Below the pieces are notes generated by a model. That model was not told the DNA's origin and searched no databases. It saw only the letters and a list, made by a program, of their open reading frames with translations. Of a stretch of DNA of 32,174 nt, positions 15,085 through 22,895 are shown one piece after another. Within the stretch, counting starts at the first letter, position 1, and each line of letters opens with the position of its first letter. This DNA comes from DAOUCP01 sp034432155 (GTDB lineage Bacteria; Chloroflexota; Anaerolineae; Epilineales; Epilineaceae). The translations under genes and the position numbers were made by a program. The DNA is taken from the NCBI GenBank assembly GCA_034432155.1, contig DAOUCP010000106.1:1-32174 (forward strand). Reading direction: 5' to 3'.

Positions 15085-16248
15085 GTGAAGCTCCGTCCTG
15101 GGGCCGCCTCCCTTTACGACCTGTCTCCCGGCGAGTTGCGGGAGGTGCTCCACGGGCTCGGCCAGCCGGAGTACCGCTGGGCGCAGATCTCCGACTGGCT
15201 CTACCGGCAGTGGTGCGACGAACCCGAACGCATGACTAACCTGCCGGCAGCGTTGCGCCGGACGCTGGCGGAACAGTTCCCGGGGCGTCTTCTGCGGCTC
15301 TTGGACCAGACCGCCAGCCGCGACGGCCTGACGACGAAGTATTTGTTCGAGTTGTCCGATGGCGAGCGCATCGAGACGGTGCGGATGCGCTACCTGGAGG
15401 CGGAGGAGCCGGAAAGGGGCGGCCGGCCCCTGGACACCGACGGTCGGCAAGGCCGGCACGCCCTATGCCTCTCCACCCAGGTGGGGTGTGCCATGGGCTG
15501 CCGATTCTGCGCCACCGGCCAGATGGGGTTCCGCCGCAACTTGCGCTGCGGTGAGTACCTGGCCCAGGTTGCCTACTGCGCAAGTGAGCTGGCTCAGGGC
15601 GATCGCCAGCTGACGCACGTGGTGCTGATGGGCATGGGAGAGCCACTGGCCAATTGGGAAGCGACGCGAGCCGCCCTGGCCAGGTTGCTGGATCCGGCGG
15701 GCGCTCACTTCAGCCCCCGCCGGGTCACGGTCTCCACGGTCGGGCTGGTGTCGGGCATCCGTCGTCTGGCGCAATCGGGCCTGCGCGTGCGGCTGGCGGT
15801 GTCCCTCCACGCTGCGGACGACGAACTGCGGCGCGAGCTAGTGCCCGTTGCCCGGCGCTACCCGCTGGACGAGCTGCTGGCAGCCTGCCGCGAGTACCGG
15901 CTGGCCACGGGTCGACGCGTCAGCTTCGAGTACGCGCTGATCGATGGCTGGAATGACCAGCCCCAGCACGCACGGGCGCTGGTGCGGCGCCTGGCGGGGC
16001 TCGGGGCACACGTGAACTTGATTCCCCTCAACCCAACGCCCGGCTGCGAACTACGGGCCAGTCCGCCCGCGGCGGTGAAGCGCTTCCAGGTGATGCTGGA
16101 ACGGTCCGGCATCGCGGTCAGTGTGCGTCATCGGCGAGGAATCGACATCCAGGCCGGTTGCGGGCAGTTGGCGGCTCAGCGACCGTCGGCCGCGTCCGCC
16201 GGCGAAGCCCCCATTCTCGACGGGACTCTTGCTGGGAGGCTGCTGTGA
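15085..16248 (+). CDS. rlmN: 23S rRNA (adenine(2503)-C(2))-methyltransferase RlmN
   Basis: A 387-residue radical-SAM enzyme that methylates C2 of A2503 in 23S rRNA and A37 in some tRNAs. The cluster motif CAMGCRFC (Cys 135, 139, 142) is complete. The two other catalytic cysteines expected of RlmN are also present: Cys 128 in ALCLSTQVGC and Cys 358 in IDIQAGCGQL. The N-terminal helix-hairpin domain LGQPEYRWAQISDWLYRQW is typical. The start is the GTG at 15085, which matches the family N-terminus and directly follows a -10 element. The last 25 or so residues after GCGQL are an alanine-rich tail. The stop overlaps the rpe GTG start (GTGA). Confidence 0.96.
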   Translation: MKLRPGAASLYDLSPGELREVLHGLGQPEYRWAQISDWLYRQWCDEPERMTNLPAALRRTLAEQFPGRLLRLLDQTASRDGLTTKYLFELSDGERIETVRMRYLEAEEPERGGRPLDTDGRQGRHALCLSTQVGCAMGCRFCATGQMGFRRNLRCGEYLAQVAYCASELAQGDRQLTHVVLMGMGEPLANWEATRAALARLLDPAGAHFSPRRVTVSTVGLVSGIRRLAQSGLRVRLAVSLHAADDELRRELVPVARRYPLDELLAACREYRLATGRRVSFEYALIDGWNDQPQHARALVRRLAGLGAHVNLIPLNPTPGCELRASPPAAVKRFQVMLERSGIAVSVRHRRGIDIQAGCGQLAAQRPSAASAGEAPILDGTLAGRLL

Positions 16249-16937
16249 CGATCGAGATCGTGCCCTCCGTCCTGGCCGCTGACTTCGGCCGGCTGGTGGA
16301 CCATGTGCAGGAGGCGATTGCCGCTGGCGCGCGACGGGTGCAGGTGGACGTCATGGACGGGCGATTTGTGCCCAACCTCTCGGTGGGCTTGCCGGTGGTG
16401 CAGGCGCTGTCACGAGCGACGGACGTTCACCTGGATGTCCACTTGATGATCGTCGAGCCCGAACGCTGGCTCGAACGCTTCGCCGACGCCGGCGCTGACG
16501 GTCTGACCGTCCACGTCGAGGCCACCCCGCACGTGAACCGCGCGGTGCAGCGGATTCGGGAATTGGGCCTCGAAGCAGGCGTGGCTCTGAACCCAGCGAC
16601 GCCGCTGGCGGCCGTCGAGGAGATGCTGTCCGAAGTGGACATCGTCCTCGTCATGACGGTGAATCCGGGGTTTGGCGGGCAGGCCTTCCTGCCGAACACC
16701 GTCTCCAAGATCGAGCGCTTGCGCACCCTGCTCGATGCTTCGGGGCTGGAAGCGGCGTTGCAGGTCGACGGCGGCATGGATGTGACGACCGCCTACCGGG
16801 CCGCGCGCGCCGGAGCGACCCAGATCGTGGCCGGTACGGCCGTCTTCGGCGCTGAGGTGTCCGTGGCCGAGGCGATGGACAGATTGCAGCAAGCCGCTCG
16901 CTCGGGCTGGGCGGCCCGATCCGAAACGGTAGGTTGA
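16245..16937 (+). CDS. rpe: Ribulose-phosphate 3-epimerase
   Basis: A 230-residue TIM-barrel enzyme interconverting ribulose 5-phosphate and xylulose 5-phosphate. Family blocks are IVPSVLAADFGRL, VDVMDGRFVPN, DVHLMIVEPE, VMTVNPGFGGQAFLP and the phosphate-binding VDGGM. Metal-site residues Asp 35, His 66 and Asp 175 are present. The usual first His of the HxD pair is Gln 33 (VQVDVMDG). The start is GTG 16245, overlapping the rlmN stop and preceded by GGGAGG five bases upstream. Earlier in-frame ATG or GTG codons fall inside rlmN and are not supported. Transcribed with rlmN. Confidence 0.94.
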   Translation: MTIEIVPSVLAADFGRLVDHVQEAIAAGARRVQVDVMDGRFVPNLSVGLPVVQALSRATDVHLDVHLMIVEPERWLERFADAGADGLTVHVEATPHVNRAVQRIRELGLEAGVALNPATPLAAVEEMLSEVDIVLVMTVNPGFGGQAFLPNTVSKIERLRTLLDASGLEAALQVDGGMDVTTAYRAARAGATQIVAGTAVFGAEVSVAEAMDRLQQAARSGWAARSETVG

Positions 16938-16967
16938 TTCCCTCAGGTGAGGCCCGCGGCGCGCCGG

Positions 16968-17153
16968 CTATGGGAGGGACTTGGCCAGCGTTCGCACGCA
17001 GCGACTGCAGAGGTAGACCCGTCGTGCGCCGTTCTTGTCACGCACCGTCACACGCTGCACGTTGACGCGGAACTTCCGCTTCGTAGCCTTCAGAGAAAAC
17101 GGCCGGTGCTGGCCAAACATGGGCACCCGACCGCAGCGTTCGCACTGTGCCAT
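16968..17153 (-). CDS. rpmB: 50S ribosomal protein L28 (zinc-type)
   Basis: A 61-residue L28, a late-assembling large-subunit protein. It begins MAQCERCGRVPMFGQ and contains TKRKFRVNVQRVTV, the conserved basic core. Two CxxC pairs (CERC near the N-terminus and CSRC near residues 51-54) make a zinc-ribbon version. The start at 17153 gives the family N-terminus. It has its own promoter divergent from recG and is convergent with rpe (30-base gap, no obvious terminator). Confidence 0.95.
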   Translation of the reverse strand: MAQCERCGRVPMFGQHRPFSLKATKRKFRVNVQRVTVRDKNGARRVYLCSRCVRTLAKSLP

Positions 17154-17196
17154 CCTAGCTCCATCTTGTGCTGGCGACCCTCGACTCGTCGCCTCG

Positions 17197-17226
17197 ATAG
17201 TACCATGATCGGATGGTACGAGGCAA
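17197..17226 (-). promoter_or_regulatory. Promoter of rpmB
   Basis: Minus strand: TTGCCT (17221-17226), an 18-base spacer and TACTAT (17197-17202) preceded by TGG, an extended -10. It is back to back with the recG promoter: the two -35 elements lie within ten bases of each other. Confidence 0.6.
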
Positions 17227-17228
17227 TG

Positions 17229-17257
17229 TTGACCCGTACCCGGAGGCCGATTATCCT
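17229..17257 (+). promoter_or_regulatory. Promoter of recG-coaD
   Basis: TTGACC (17229-17234), a 17-base spacer and TATCCT (17252-17257). Predicted transcription start is near 17264, a few bases before the GTG at 17269. Confidence 0.6.
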
Positions 17258-17268
17258 GACGCACCGCG

Positions 17269-19845
17269 GTGCCGCGCATCGCGGCGTACCCGATGCCTGC
17301 GATCCAAACGAAGCTTATCCGGGTGCTCGAGCTCGAGCGTCAGCAAGGCTGCTTGGACAGCGCTGTCATCGGCGGCCTCGAAGGGTTTCTCGATCATTGG
17401 CGATCTGAGGCTGCCGGTGTCCTGGCGGAAGCAGTCGTGCGCCAGGCGATGGCCTCGCTGAACGGCTACAGCCAGCTATCGGTGCCCGAACGCACACGCC
17501 GCATCGACAGCGTGTTGGCGTTGCTGGGCCAGGTCGGTGTGCCGCACCAGCGGGGGGCAGAACGCCGCCTCGCAGAAGCGCAGGGAGGTGCGGATCGCGG
17601 CGTCGGAAGGGGGCCGGCAGGTGCGGATCGCGGCGCCGGAAGGGGGCCGGCAGGTGCGGATCGCCGGCCTGCAGGGCAGCCGGCAGGGGTGGCTGCGGCC
17701 GAGCGAGAGGCTCGTCCGACGGGCGGCCTCGGTCTCGAGCAGCCGCTCACCGTCCTCCGCGGTGTTGGCCACCGGACGGCCGAGGCGCTGGCGCGTCTCA
17801 ACCTGCGGTCGATCCAGGATCTTCTCCTGCACGCGCCAAGTCGCTACAGCGACTTTCGGGACGTGAAAACGGTTTCGCAGTTACGCCCCGGCGACCAGAC
17901 CACGGTCGTGGGAACGGTGTGGGATGTCAAGAGCCGTCCCGGCCGCAACGTGCAGCACGTGCTTTCGGTTCTACTAAACGACACGACGGGTACCGTCGTC
18001 TGTGTCTTCTTCAACCAGCCGTACCTGGAGCGGGAGTTCGCCATCGGTCGGCGCATCGTGGTCAGCGGCCGCGTCGAAGTCTGGGCCGGTCGGTTGACCT
18101 TTCGGGCGCCGGAGTGGGAGCCCCTGGACGAGCACTTGGTGCACACCGGGCGCCTGGTGCCGGTGTATCCGCTGACGGCCGGCATCAGCCAACGGTGGTT
18201 GCGGTCGCGCATCCAGGCGGCGGTCGAGGAGTATGCACCGCACGTCCGGGATCCGCTGCCGGCAGAGCTACGCGCTGCCTGGTCGCTGCTTTCGTTGCCC
18301 GAAGCACTGCGCAACTTGCACCTGCCGGCGACCGAGGAGGCGGCCAAGGTGGCGCGCGAGCGGCTGGCCTTCGATGAGCTGCTGGCGCTACAGCTCATCG
18401 CCTGCCAGCGGCGGGCGGCTCGGAGGTCCCGACCGGGCCCCAACCTCGAGGCCGGCCGCGAGCTGGCGGAAGCGTTCGTGCGCCAGCTGCCATTCGCGAT
18501 GACCGCGGCCCAACGGCGGGCCTGGGACGAAATCGCCGCCGATCTCGTCTCCGGGGCGCCCATGGCACGGTTGCTGCAAGGCGATGTAGGCAGTGGCAAG
18601 ACTGCTGTGGCGGTGGCGGCGGCGCTCATGGCGGTTGGCGCCGGTTACCAGGCGGCGCTGATGGCGCCAACCGAGATTCTGGCCGAGCAGCACTTCCAGA
18701 CCCTGGCGCGTTGGCTGCCGGCGCACGGCTTTGGGGTCTACGATCCACGAGAAGGCGATCTGGCTGCCGGGGCGCGCTGGCGGCTGGCGCGGCTGGTCGG
18801 TGGCATGCGGCCCCGCGAGAAGGAGGCGGTGGCTGCCGCCTTGGCCGAGGGCCTGGTCGACTTGGTGGTCGGAACGCACGCCCTGATTCAGCCCGACGTG
18901 CTTCTTCCGCGGCTGGCCCTGACGGTGATCGATGAACAGCATCGCTTCGGGGTCCTGCAGCGTGCCGCCTTGCCGGAGCGATCGGCTGCCGGGGAAGGCG
19001 GCTTGGGGGGCCTGCCGCACACCCTGATCATGACGGCCACTCCGATTCCCCGCACTCTGGCGATGGTGCTGAATGCCGATCTGGATCACTCCGTGATCGA
19101 CCAGTTGCCGCCAGGCCGCAAGCCGGTGCGCACGCACTGGTTGGCGGGCCGGGACCGGGAACGGGCTTACCACTTTTTGCGGCAGCGGGTGTTGGCAGGA
19201 CAGCAGGCGTACGTCGTAGTGCCGCTGGTCGAGGACTCGGAGTCCATCGCAGCCCCAGCTGCCCTGGCGGCCTACGAGCGCTTCCGAGATGAGATCTTCC
19301 CCGATCTGCGGGTGGGTTTGGTGCACGGGCGCATGCGAGCCGCCGAGAAGGAAGCAGCCATGGAGGCCTTCCGTTCGGGCCAGACCGACATTCTCGTGGC
19401 CACAAGCGTGATTGAGGTCGGAGTCGACGTCGCCAACGCCACCGTCATGCTCGTCGAGGGCGCCGATCGCTTCGGACTGGCGCAGCTGCATCAGCTGCGC
19501 GGCCGGGTGGGGCGCGGCGCCCTGGATAGCGCCTGCCTCTTGCTGGCCGAAGAACCCAGCGCGGCAGCCCGGGAGCGTCTCGAGGCGCTGGTGCGCACCG
19601 CCAACGGACTCGAGCTGGCGGAGCTGGACTTGAAGCAGCGAGGGCCGGGCGACTACTTTGGTGTCCAGCAGTCGGGGGTGGTGGAGCGCTTTCGCTTCGC
19701 CCGCGAGGCGTCCCTCGAGGTCCTGGACAAGGCCCACCGCGCGGCTCGAGCGCTAGTGGCCGAGGATCCCGAGCTCCGACGAAGCGACCTGGCGGCGCTC
19801 CGGGCCCGGGTTGCCGATCTCCGTCAGGCCTTGGAGCGCGGCTGA
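17269..19845 (+). CDS. recG: ATP-dependent DNA helicase RecG
   Basis: About 858 residues. RecG reverses stalled replication forks and processes branched DNA. After an N-terminal extension of about 160 residues comes the wedge/OB domain (LTVLRGVGHRTAEALARLNL, PSRYSDFRDV). The helicase core follows, with Walker A LLQGDVGSGKTAVA near residue 437, the DEQH-type box VIDEQHRFGV near 555, TATPIPRTLAM near 590 and QLRGRVGRG in the second lobe. The extension contains a glycine/alanine/aspartate-rich tandem repeat (about residues 107-132) not expected in the family. The start is uncertain: the GTG at 17269 lies 11 bases after the -10, the ATG at 17293 is the alternative, and neither has a Shine-Dalgarno sequence. 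The stop overlaps the coaD ATG by one base. Confidence 0.95.
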   Translation: MPRIAAYPMPAIQTKLIRVLELERQQGCLDSAVIGGLEGFLDHWRSEAAGVLAEAVVRQAMASLNGYSQLSVPERTRRIDSVLALLGQVGVPHQRGAERRLAEAQGGADRGVGRGPAGADRGAGRGPAGADRRPAGQPAGVAAAEREARPTGGLGLEQPLTVLRGVGHRTAEALARLNLRSIQDLLLHAPSRYSDFRDVKTVSQLRPGDQTTVVGTVWDVKSRPGRNVQHVLSVLLNDTTGTVVCVFFNQPYLEREFAIGRRIVVSGRVEVWAGRLTFRAPEWEPLDEHLVHTGRLVPVYPLTAGISQRWLRSRIQAAVEEYAPHVRDPLPAELRAAWSLLSLPEALRNLHLPATEEAAKVARERLAFDELLALQLIACQRRAARRSRPGPNLEAGRELAEAFVRQLPFAMTAAQRRAWDEIAADLVSGAPMARLLQGDVGSGKTAVAVAAALMAVGAGYQAALMAPTEILAEQHFQTLARWLPAHGFGVYDPREGDLAAGARWRLARLVGGMRPREKEAVAAALAEGLVDLVVGTHALIQPDVLLPRLALTVIDEQHRFGVLQRAALPERSAAGEGGLGGLPHTLIMTATPIPRTLAMVLNADLDHSVIDQLPPGRKPVRTHWLAGRDRERAYHFLRQRVLAGQQAYVVVPLVEDSESIAAPAALAAYERFRDEIFPDLRVGLVHGRMRAAEKEAAMEAFRSGQTDILVATSVIEVGVDVANATVMLVEGADRFGLAQLHQLRGRVGRGALDSACLLLAEEPSAAARERLEALVRTANGLELAELDLKQRGPGDYFGVQQSGVVERFRFAREASLEVLDKAHRAARALVAEDPELRRSDLAALRARVADLRQALERG
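17588..17665 (+). repeat. 33-base in-frame tandem repeat within recG
   Basis: Units 17588-17620 and 17621-17653 differ at one base and are followed by a 12-base partial copy. Each encodes 11 residues of the type GADRGxGRGPA. It sits in the linker between the RecG N-terminal extension and the wedge domain. Confidence 0.85.
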
Positions 19846-20375
19846 TGAACATTGTTGCCCTGTTTCCGGCGACGTTCGACCCGATTACCTACGGCCATGT
19901 GAACATCGCCGAGCGCGCGGCCCGCCTGTTCGATCACCTGATTATCGGCATCTACGTCCATCCGGACGGCCGCATCAAGGCCACTCTGTTTACCATCGAG
20001 GAGCGGATCGCGCTGGCCCGCTCCGCGGTGCGCCACTTGGACAACGTCTCGGTGAAGCCTTTCTCTGGGCTCGCCGTGACCTTCGCCCGCGAGCAAGGGG
20101 CCCAGGTGCTGGTGCGCGGGCTCCGAGTGGCCGATGACTTCGAGTTCGAGCGGCAGATGGCGATGATGAACCGCCATCTGGCTCCCGAGCTGGAGAGCGT
20201 ACTGTTCGTCACCCAGCCCGATCAAGCCTTCGTCAGCGCCACGCGGGTGCGCGAAGTCGCCTTGCTCGGCGGCGATGTGAGTCGCCTGGTCCCGCCCGAG
20301 GTAGCCGCGGCGCTGGCCCGCAAGCGCGAGGAAGCCGCGCCCGAGCTGGCCATGATGTTCGTGGGCCGGCGCTAG
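19845..20375 (+). CDS. coaD: Phosphopantetheine adenylyltransferase
   Basis: A 176-residue nucleotidyltransferase for the fourth step of coenzyme A synthesis: 4'-phosphopantetheine plus ATP gives dephospho-CoA. The active-site block ALFPATFDPITYGHVNI contains Thr 10 and His 18. It is followed by FTIEERIALA, VLVRGLRVADDFEFERQMA, MNRHLAPELESV and SATRVREVA. The usual G before T in PGTFDP is Ala here. The C-terminus is about 15 residues longer than the typical 160. Its ATG overlaps the recG stop by one base (TGATG), so it is translationally coupled. Confidence 0.95.
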   Translation: MNIVALFPATFDPITYGHVNIAERAARLFDHLIIGIYVHPDGRIKATLFTIEERIALARSAVRHLDNVSVKPFSGLAVTFAREQGAQVLVRGLRVADDFEFERQMAMMNRHLAPELESVLFVTQPDQAFVSATRVREVALLGGDVSRLVPPEVAAALARKREEAAPELAMMFVGRR

Positions 20376-20415
20376 GTGGCGAGCCGAGTCTGGGATAGGG
20401 AGAGGAGGTGCCGCG

Positions 20416-20934
20416 ATCGACCTCGACTACTTGATCGACCGGCTGGAAGAGCTGCTGGATCACAGCACGCGATTGCCCCTGACGTCGCGCGTGGTTCTGG
20501 ACGAGGACGAGTACCTGCGGTTGATTGACCAGATGCGCATTAGCTTGCCGCAGGAGATTGCCCGGGCTCGCCAGGTGGAGGCCGAGCGGGAGGCGATCCT
20601 GGCGGCGGCCCACGAGCAGGCCAAGGCCATGGTGGAAGAGGCGCGCCAGCGAGCGGAGCAGATGGTTGCCGAGCACGCTATCGTGGCCGAAGCCCAGGCG
20701 CGCTCGGCCGAGATCTTGCGCCGGGCGCACGAGGATGCGCAGGCGATTCGCGGCGAGGCCGATGTCTACGCGCTCGAGGTGCTGGAGCGCATCGAAGCCC
20801 AACTGGCCCAGTTCGCCCGCCAGGTGCGCAACGGCATCGATCTCCTGCAGGCGGCACACCCCACGGCCGCGGCCGTCGACAATGCCGTAGAGCCACACAT
20901 CGTGGGCGGCGAGGACGCGCCGGGGTTGTCCTAG
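20416..20934 (+). CDS. Conserved coiled-coil protein next to coaD; possible ATC start
   Basis: About 172 residues and mostly one long coiled coil from residue 45 to 140, rich in Glu, Ala, Gln and Arg (ATP synthase b / DivIVA-like composition). The N-terminus LIDRLEELLDHSTRLPLTSR and DEDEYLRLIDQMRISLPQEI resembles a conserved family found between coaD and DUF177-rpmF in Chloroflexota and Firmicutes; its function is not established. No ATG or GTG is available in frame. A perfect AGGAGG (20403-20408) lies 7 bases before ATC at 20416, which is also where homologues begin (IDLDYLIDRLE here). The first standard start is TTG at 20431, 22 bases from the Shine-Dalgarno and four residues shorter than expected. 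Confidence 0.75.
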   Translation: MDLDYLIDRLEELLDHSTRLPLTSRVVLDEDEYLRLIDQMRISLPQEIARARQVEAEREAILAAAHEQAKAMVEEARQRAEQMVAEHAIVAEAQARSAEILRRAHEDAQAIRGEADVYALEVLERIEAQLAQFARQVRNGIDLLQAAHPTAAAVDNAVEPHIVGGEDAPGLS

Positions 20935-20983
20935 CCGACGGGCCGCCACGTCTGGTGGCGTGCCGGCCATGGCCCGACATGGC

Positions 20984-21012
20984 TTGGCGGGCCTGACGGG
21001 CGGCGCTATAAT
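20984..21012 (+). promoter_or_regulatory. Promoter of DUF177-rpmF and following genes
   Basis: TTGGCG (20984-20989), a 17-base spacer and a perfect TATAAT (21007-21012) in the 131-base gap before the DUF177 gene. Predicted leader about 47 bases. Confidence 0.75.
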
Positions 21013-21065
21013 CGCCTGCCGTTGCCGGCCTGACCCGGACCAGCGCCCTGCGGGGCGGTGGCGCC

Positions 21066-21596
21066 ATGCGATACAACGTTTCCGCCTTGCTCAAAGGACC
21101 GACGGGTAGCGCACGCTTCGTCGACGTGGACGCCATCCTGGATCTCGACGATCCAGAGGTGCAGCTGGTGGAACCGGTCCGGGGCCCGGTGCGCTTGATC
21201 CGCGACCACGCCGGCGTGCTCGTGACGGGCGCGCTTACGACGCGGCTGGGGTTGAGCTGTTCGCGGTGTCTGGCGCCGGTGACGCTGGATGTCGGCATCG
21301 AGCTGGAGGAAAGCTTCCGCCCGACGGTGGCGGTGCCGGGTGGTCCGCCGGCCGTGCACGCGGACGAGTGGGAGGCAGCGACACTCATCGACGAGCGCCA
21401 CGTGCTCGACCTCACGGAGGTGCTGCGGCAGGCCGTGCTGCTGGCGGTTCCGCTGCAGGTGCTCTGTCGGGTGGATTGTGCCGGGCTGTGTCCCTTCTGT
21501 GGGAATGATCGGAATACGCAACCGTGCGATTGTCAGCCGGAGGGAGACCCACGCTGGGCTGTCCTGCGCTCGATGTTGAACCAGGACAGCGGCTAG
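21066..21596 (+). CDS. YceD-family (DUF177) protein
   Basis: A 176-residue DUF177/YceD protein. The family is linked to large-subunit rRNA accumulation and is nearly always encoded directly before rpmF, as here. The two cysteine clusters are present: LSCSRCLAPV (around residues 65-74) and CRVDCAGLCPFCGNDRN toward the C-terminus, followed by CDC. The start ATG follows a GGGGCGG purine run. It is first in a plus-strand run that continues with rpmF, fabD, fabG and nusB. Confidence 0.9.
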   Translation: MRYNVSALLKGPTGSARFVDVDAILDLDDPEVQLVEPVRGPVRLIRDHAGVLVTGALTTRLGLSCSRCLAPVTLDVGIELEESFRPTVAVPGGPPAVHADEWEAATLIDERHVLDLTEVLRQAVLLAVPLQVLCRVDCAGLCPFCGNDRNTQPCDCQPEGDPRWAVLRSMLNQDSG

Positions 21597-21658
21597 CCGG
21601 GATGGTTGCCTGGCTGGCGACAGCGGAGCGGTCGTAGGCATGGAACAGGGGACGGGAA

Positions 21659-21850
21659 ATGGGGGCTGTACCGAAGAGTCGCATCGGACCGCGGCGCAAG
21701 CGGCTGCGGCGAACACACTACCGGTTGCCGCCGGTACCGATGGTGGTCTGCGAGAAATGTCACGAGTACCACCGACCACACCACGTGTGTCCGAATTGTG
21801 GCACGCTGCGGGGGGTCGAGGTCATTGCTCCCAAGGAGTCTGAGTCATAG
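21659..21850 (+). CDS. rpmF: 50S ribosomal protein L32 (zinc-type)
   Basis: A 63-residue L32. The N-terminus MGAVPKSRIGPRRKRLRR is typical, and the zinc ribbon CEKCHEYHRPHHVCPNCG carries four cysteines. It lies 62 bases after DUF177, the usual arrangement. A candidate hairpin at 21903-21933 separates it from fabD. Confidence 0.95.
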   Translation: MGAVPKSRIGPRRKRLRRTHYRLPPVPMVVCEKCHEYHRPHHVCPNCGTLRGVEVIAPKESES

Positions 21851-21902
21851 CTGTCGTAGGTCGCCGGTGTCCGCAAGAACCCGACGCCGCACTTCCTCGG
21901 GG

Positions 21903-21933
21903 GGCCGTGCAAGCCCATGGGCACGGCCTTGTT
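21903..21933 (+). terminator. Hairpin between rpmF and fabD, possible terminator or attenuator
   Basis: A perfect 8-base GC-rich stem, GGCCGTGC / GCACGGCC (21903-21910 and 21921-21928), with a 10-base loop, followed by TTGTT. The T run is weak. It lies between the ribosomal-protein unit and the fatty-acid genes and could reduce read-through. Confidence 0.4.
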
Positions 21934-21949
21934 CATGCCTGAGGGGACG

Positions 21950-22867
21950 ATGTCCGTAGCCTGGGTGTTTCCTGGCCAGGGATCGCACCATCTGGGGATG
22001 GCGCTCGGCTGGGCGGCGCGATCCGAGGCTGCCGGTCGCGCCTTCGAGGAGGCGCAGGCCATCCTGGGCTTCGATCTGCGGCGGCTGGTCACCGAGGGCC
22101 CATTGGAGGAGCTCTCCGCGACCCAGAATCAGCAACCCGCACTCCTGGCAGCGAGTGTGGCCATTGCCCGAGCGGTGTCCGACGCCATCCCGCCGCCCGA
22201 CTTTGTGGCCGGTCACTCGTTGGGCGAGTACAGCGCCCTGGTGGTGGCGGAGGCGCTCGATTACGGCGACGCCCTGCGTTTGGTGCGAGAACGAGGTCGG
22301 CTCATGGCGCGCGCCGGTGGGGAACGACCCGGCGGCATGGCGGCGGTGCTCGGCCTTGCCGATGCCCAGGTCGAGGCGGTGTGCGCCGAGGTTGGTGAGG
22401 TCGAGGTGGCCAACTACAACTGTCCGGGGCAGGTGGTCATCTCGGGCACCCAAGAGGGTGTTGCCGCGGCCAGCCAGCGTCTGCTGGCATTGGGCGCCAA
22501 GCGAGTGGTGCCCCTGGCCATCACCATTGCCGCCCACTCCCGGCTTATGGCCATCATCGCTCGGCCCTTTGGCGAGCTGGTGGCGGCCGCAGGGCTGCGC
22601 GATCCCCGCTGGCCGGTGATTGGCAATGTCTCCGCGCAGCCGCTGCGCGACCGAGCATCGCTCGTGGCCGAACTGACGGCCCAGATGACGGCGCCGGTGC
22701 GCTGGACAGCCACGGTGCGCTGGCTTGCGTCCGCGGGCGTGGAGGAGTATTACGAGATCGGGCCCAAGAACGTGCTGTGCGATCTTATCCGTCGGACGCT
22801 GAAGAGCGACGGACTGGCTCCCGCAGTGGTGTGTTCGATGGCCGAGCCGGCCGACTCCGCCGCGTAG
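21950..22867 (+). CDS. fabD: Malonyl-CoA:ACP transacylase
   Basis: A 305-residue FabD that loads malonyl groups onto acyl carrier protein for fatty-acid synthesis. The key blocks are VFPGQGSHHLGM at the N-terminus (Gln 10), GHSLGEYSAL with nucleophile Ser 90, Arg 115 in VRERGRLM, and ITIAAHSRLM with catalytic His 196. The C-terminal EIGPKNVLCDLIRR is also typical. The start at 21950 follows GAGGGG; an ATG eleven codons earlier lies in the loop of the preceding hairpin and is less likely. fabG follows 28 bases later. plsX, fabH and acpP, often in this cluster, are not in the window. Confidence 0.95.
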   Translation: MSVAWVFPGQGSHHLGMALGWAARSEAAGRAFEEAQAILGFDLRRLVTEGPLEELSATQNQQPALLAASVAIARAVSDAIPPPDFVAGHSLGEYSALVVAEALDYGDALRLVRERGRLMARAGGERPGGMAAVLGLADAQVEAVCAEVGEVEVANYNCPGQVVISGTQEGVAAASQRLLALGAKRVVPLAITIAAHSRLMAIIARPFGELVAAAGLRDPRWPVIGNVSAQPLRDRASLVAELTAQMTAPVRWTATVRWLASAGVEEYYEIGPKNVLCDLIRRTLKSDGLAPAVVCSMAEPADSAA

Positions 22868-22895
22868 TCGAGCGCCGAGAAAGGAAACGCCGCCC

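Noticed and set aside
18388..19737. 449-residue minus-strand open frame inside recG
   Set aside because: RecG helicase motifs on the plus strand explain the region.
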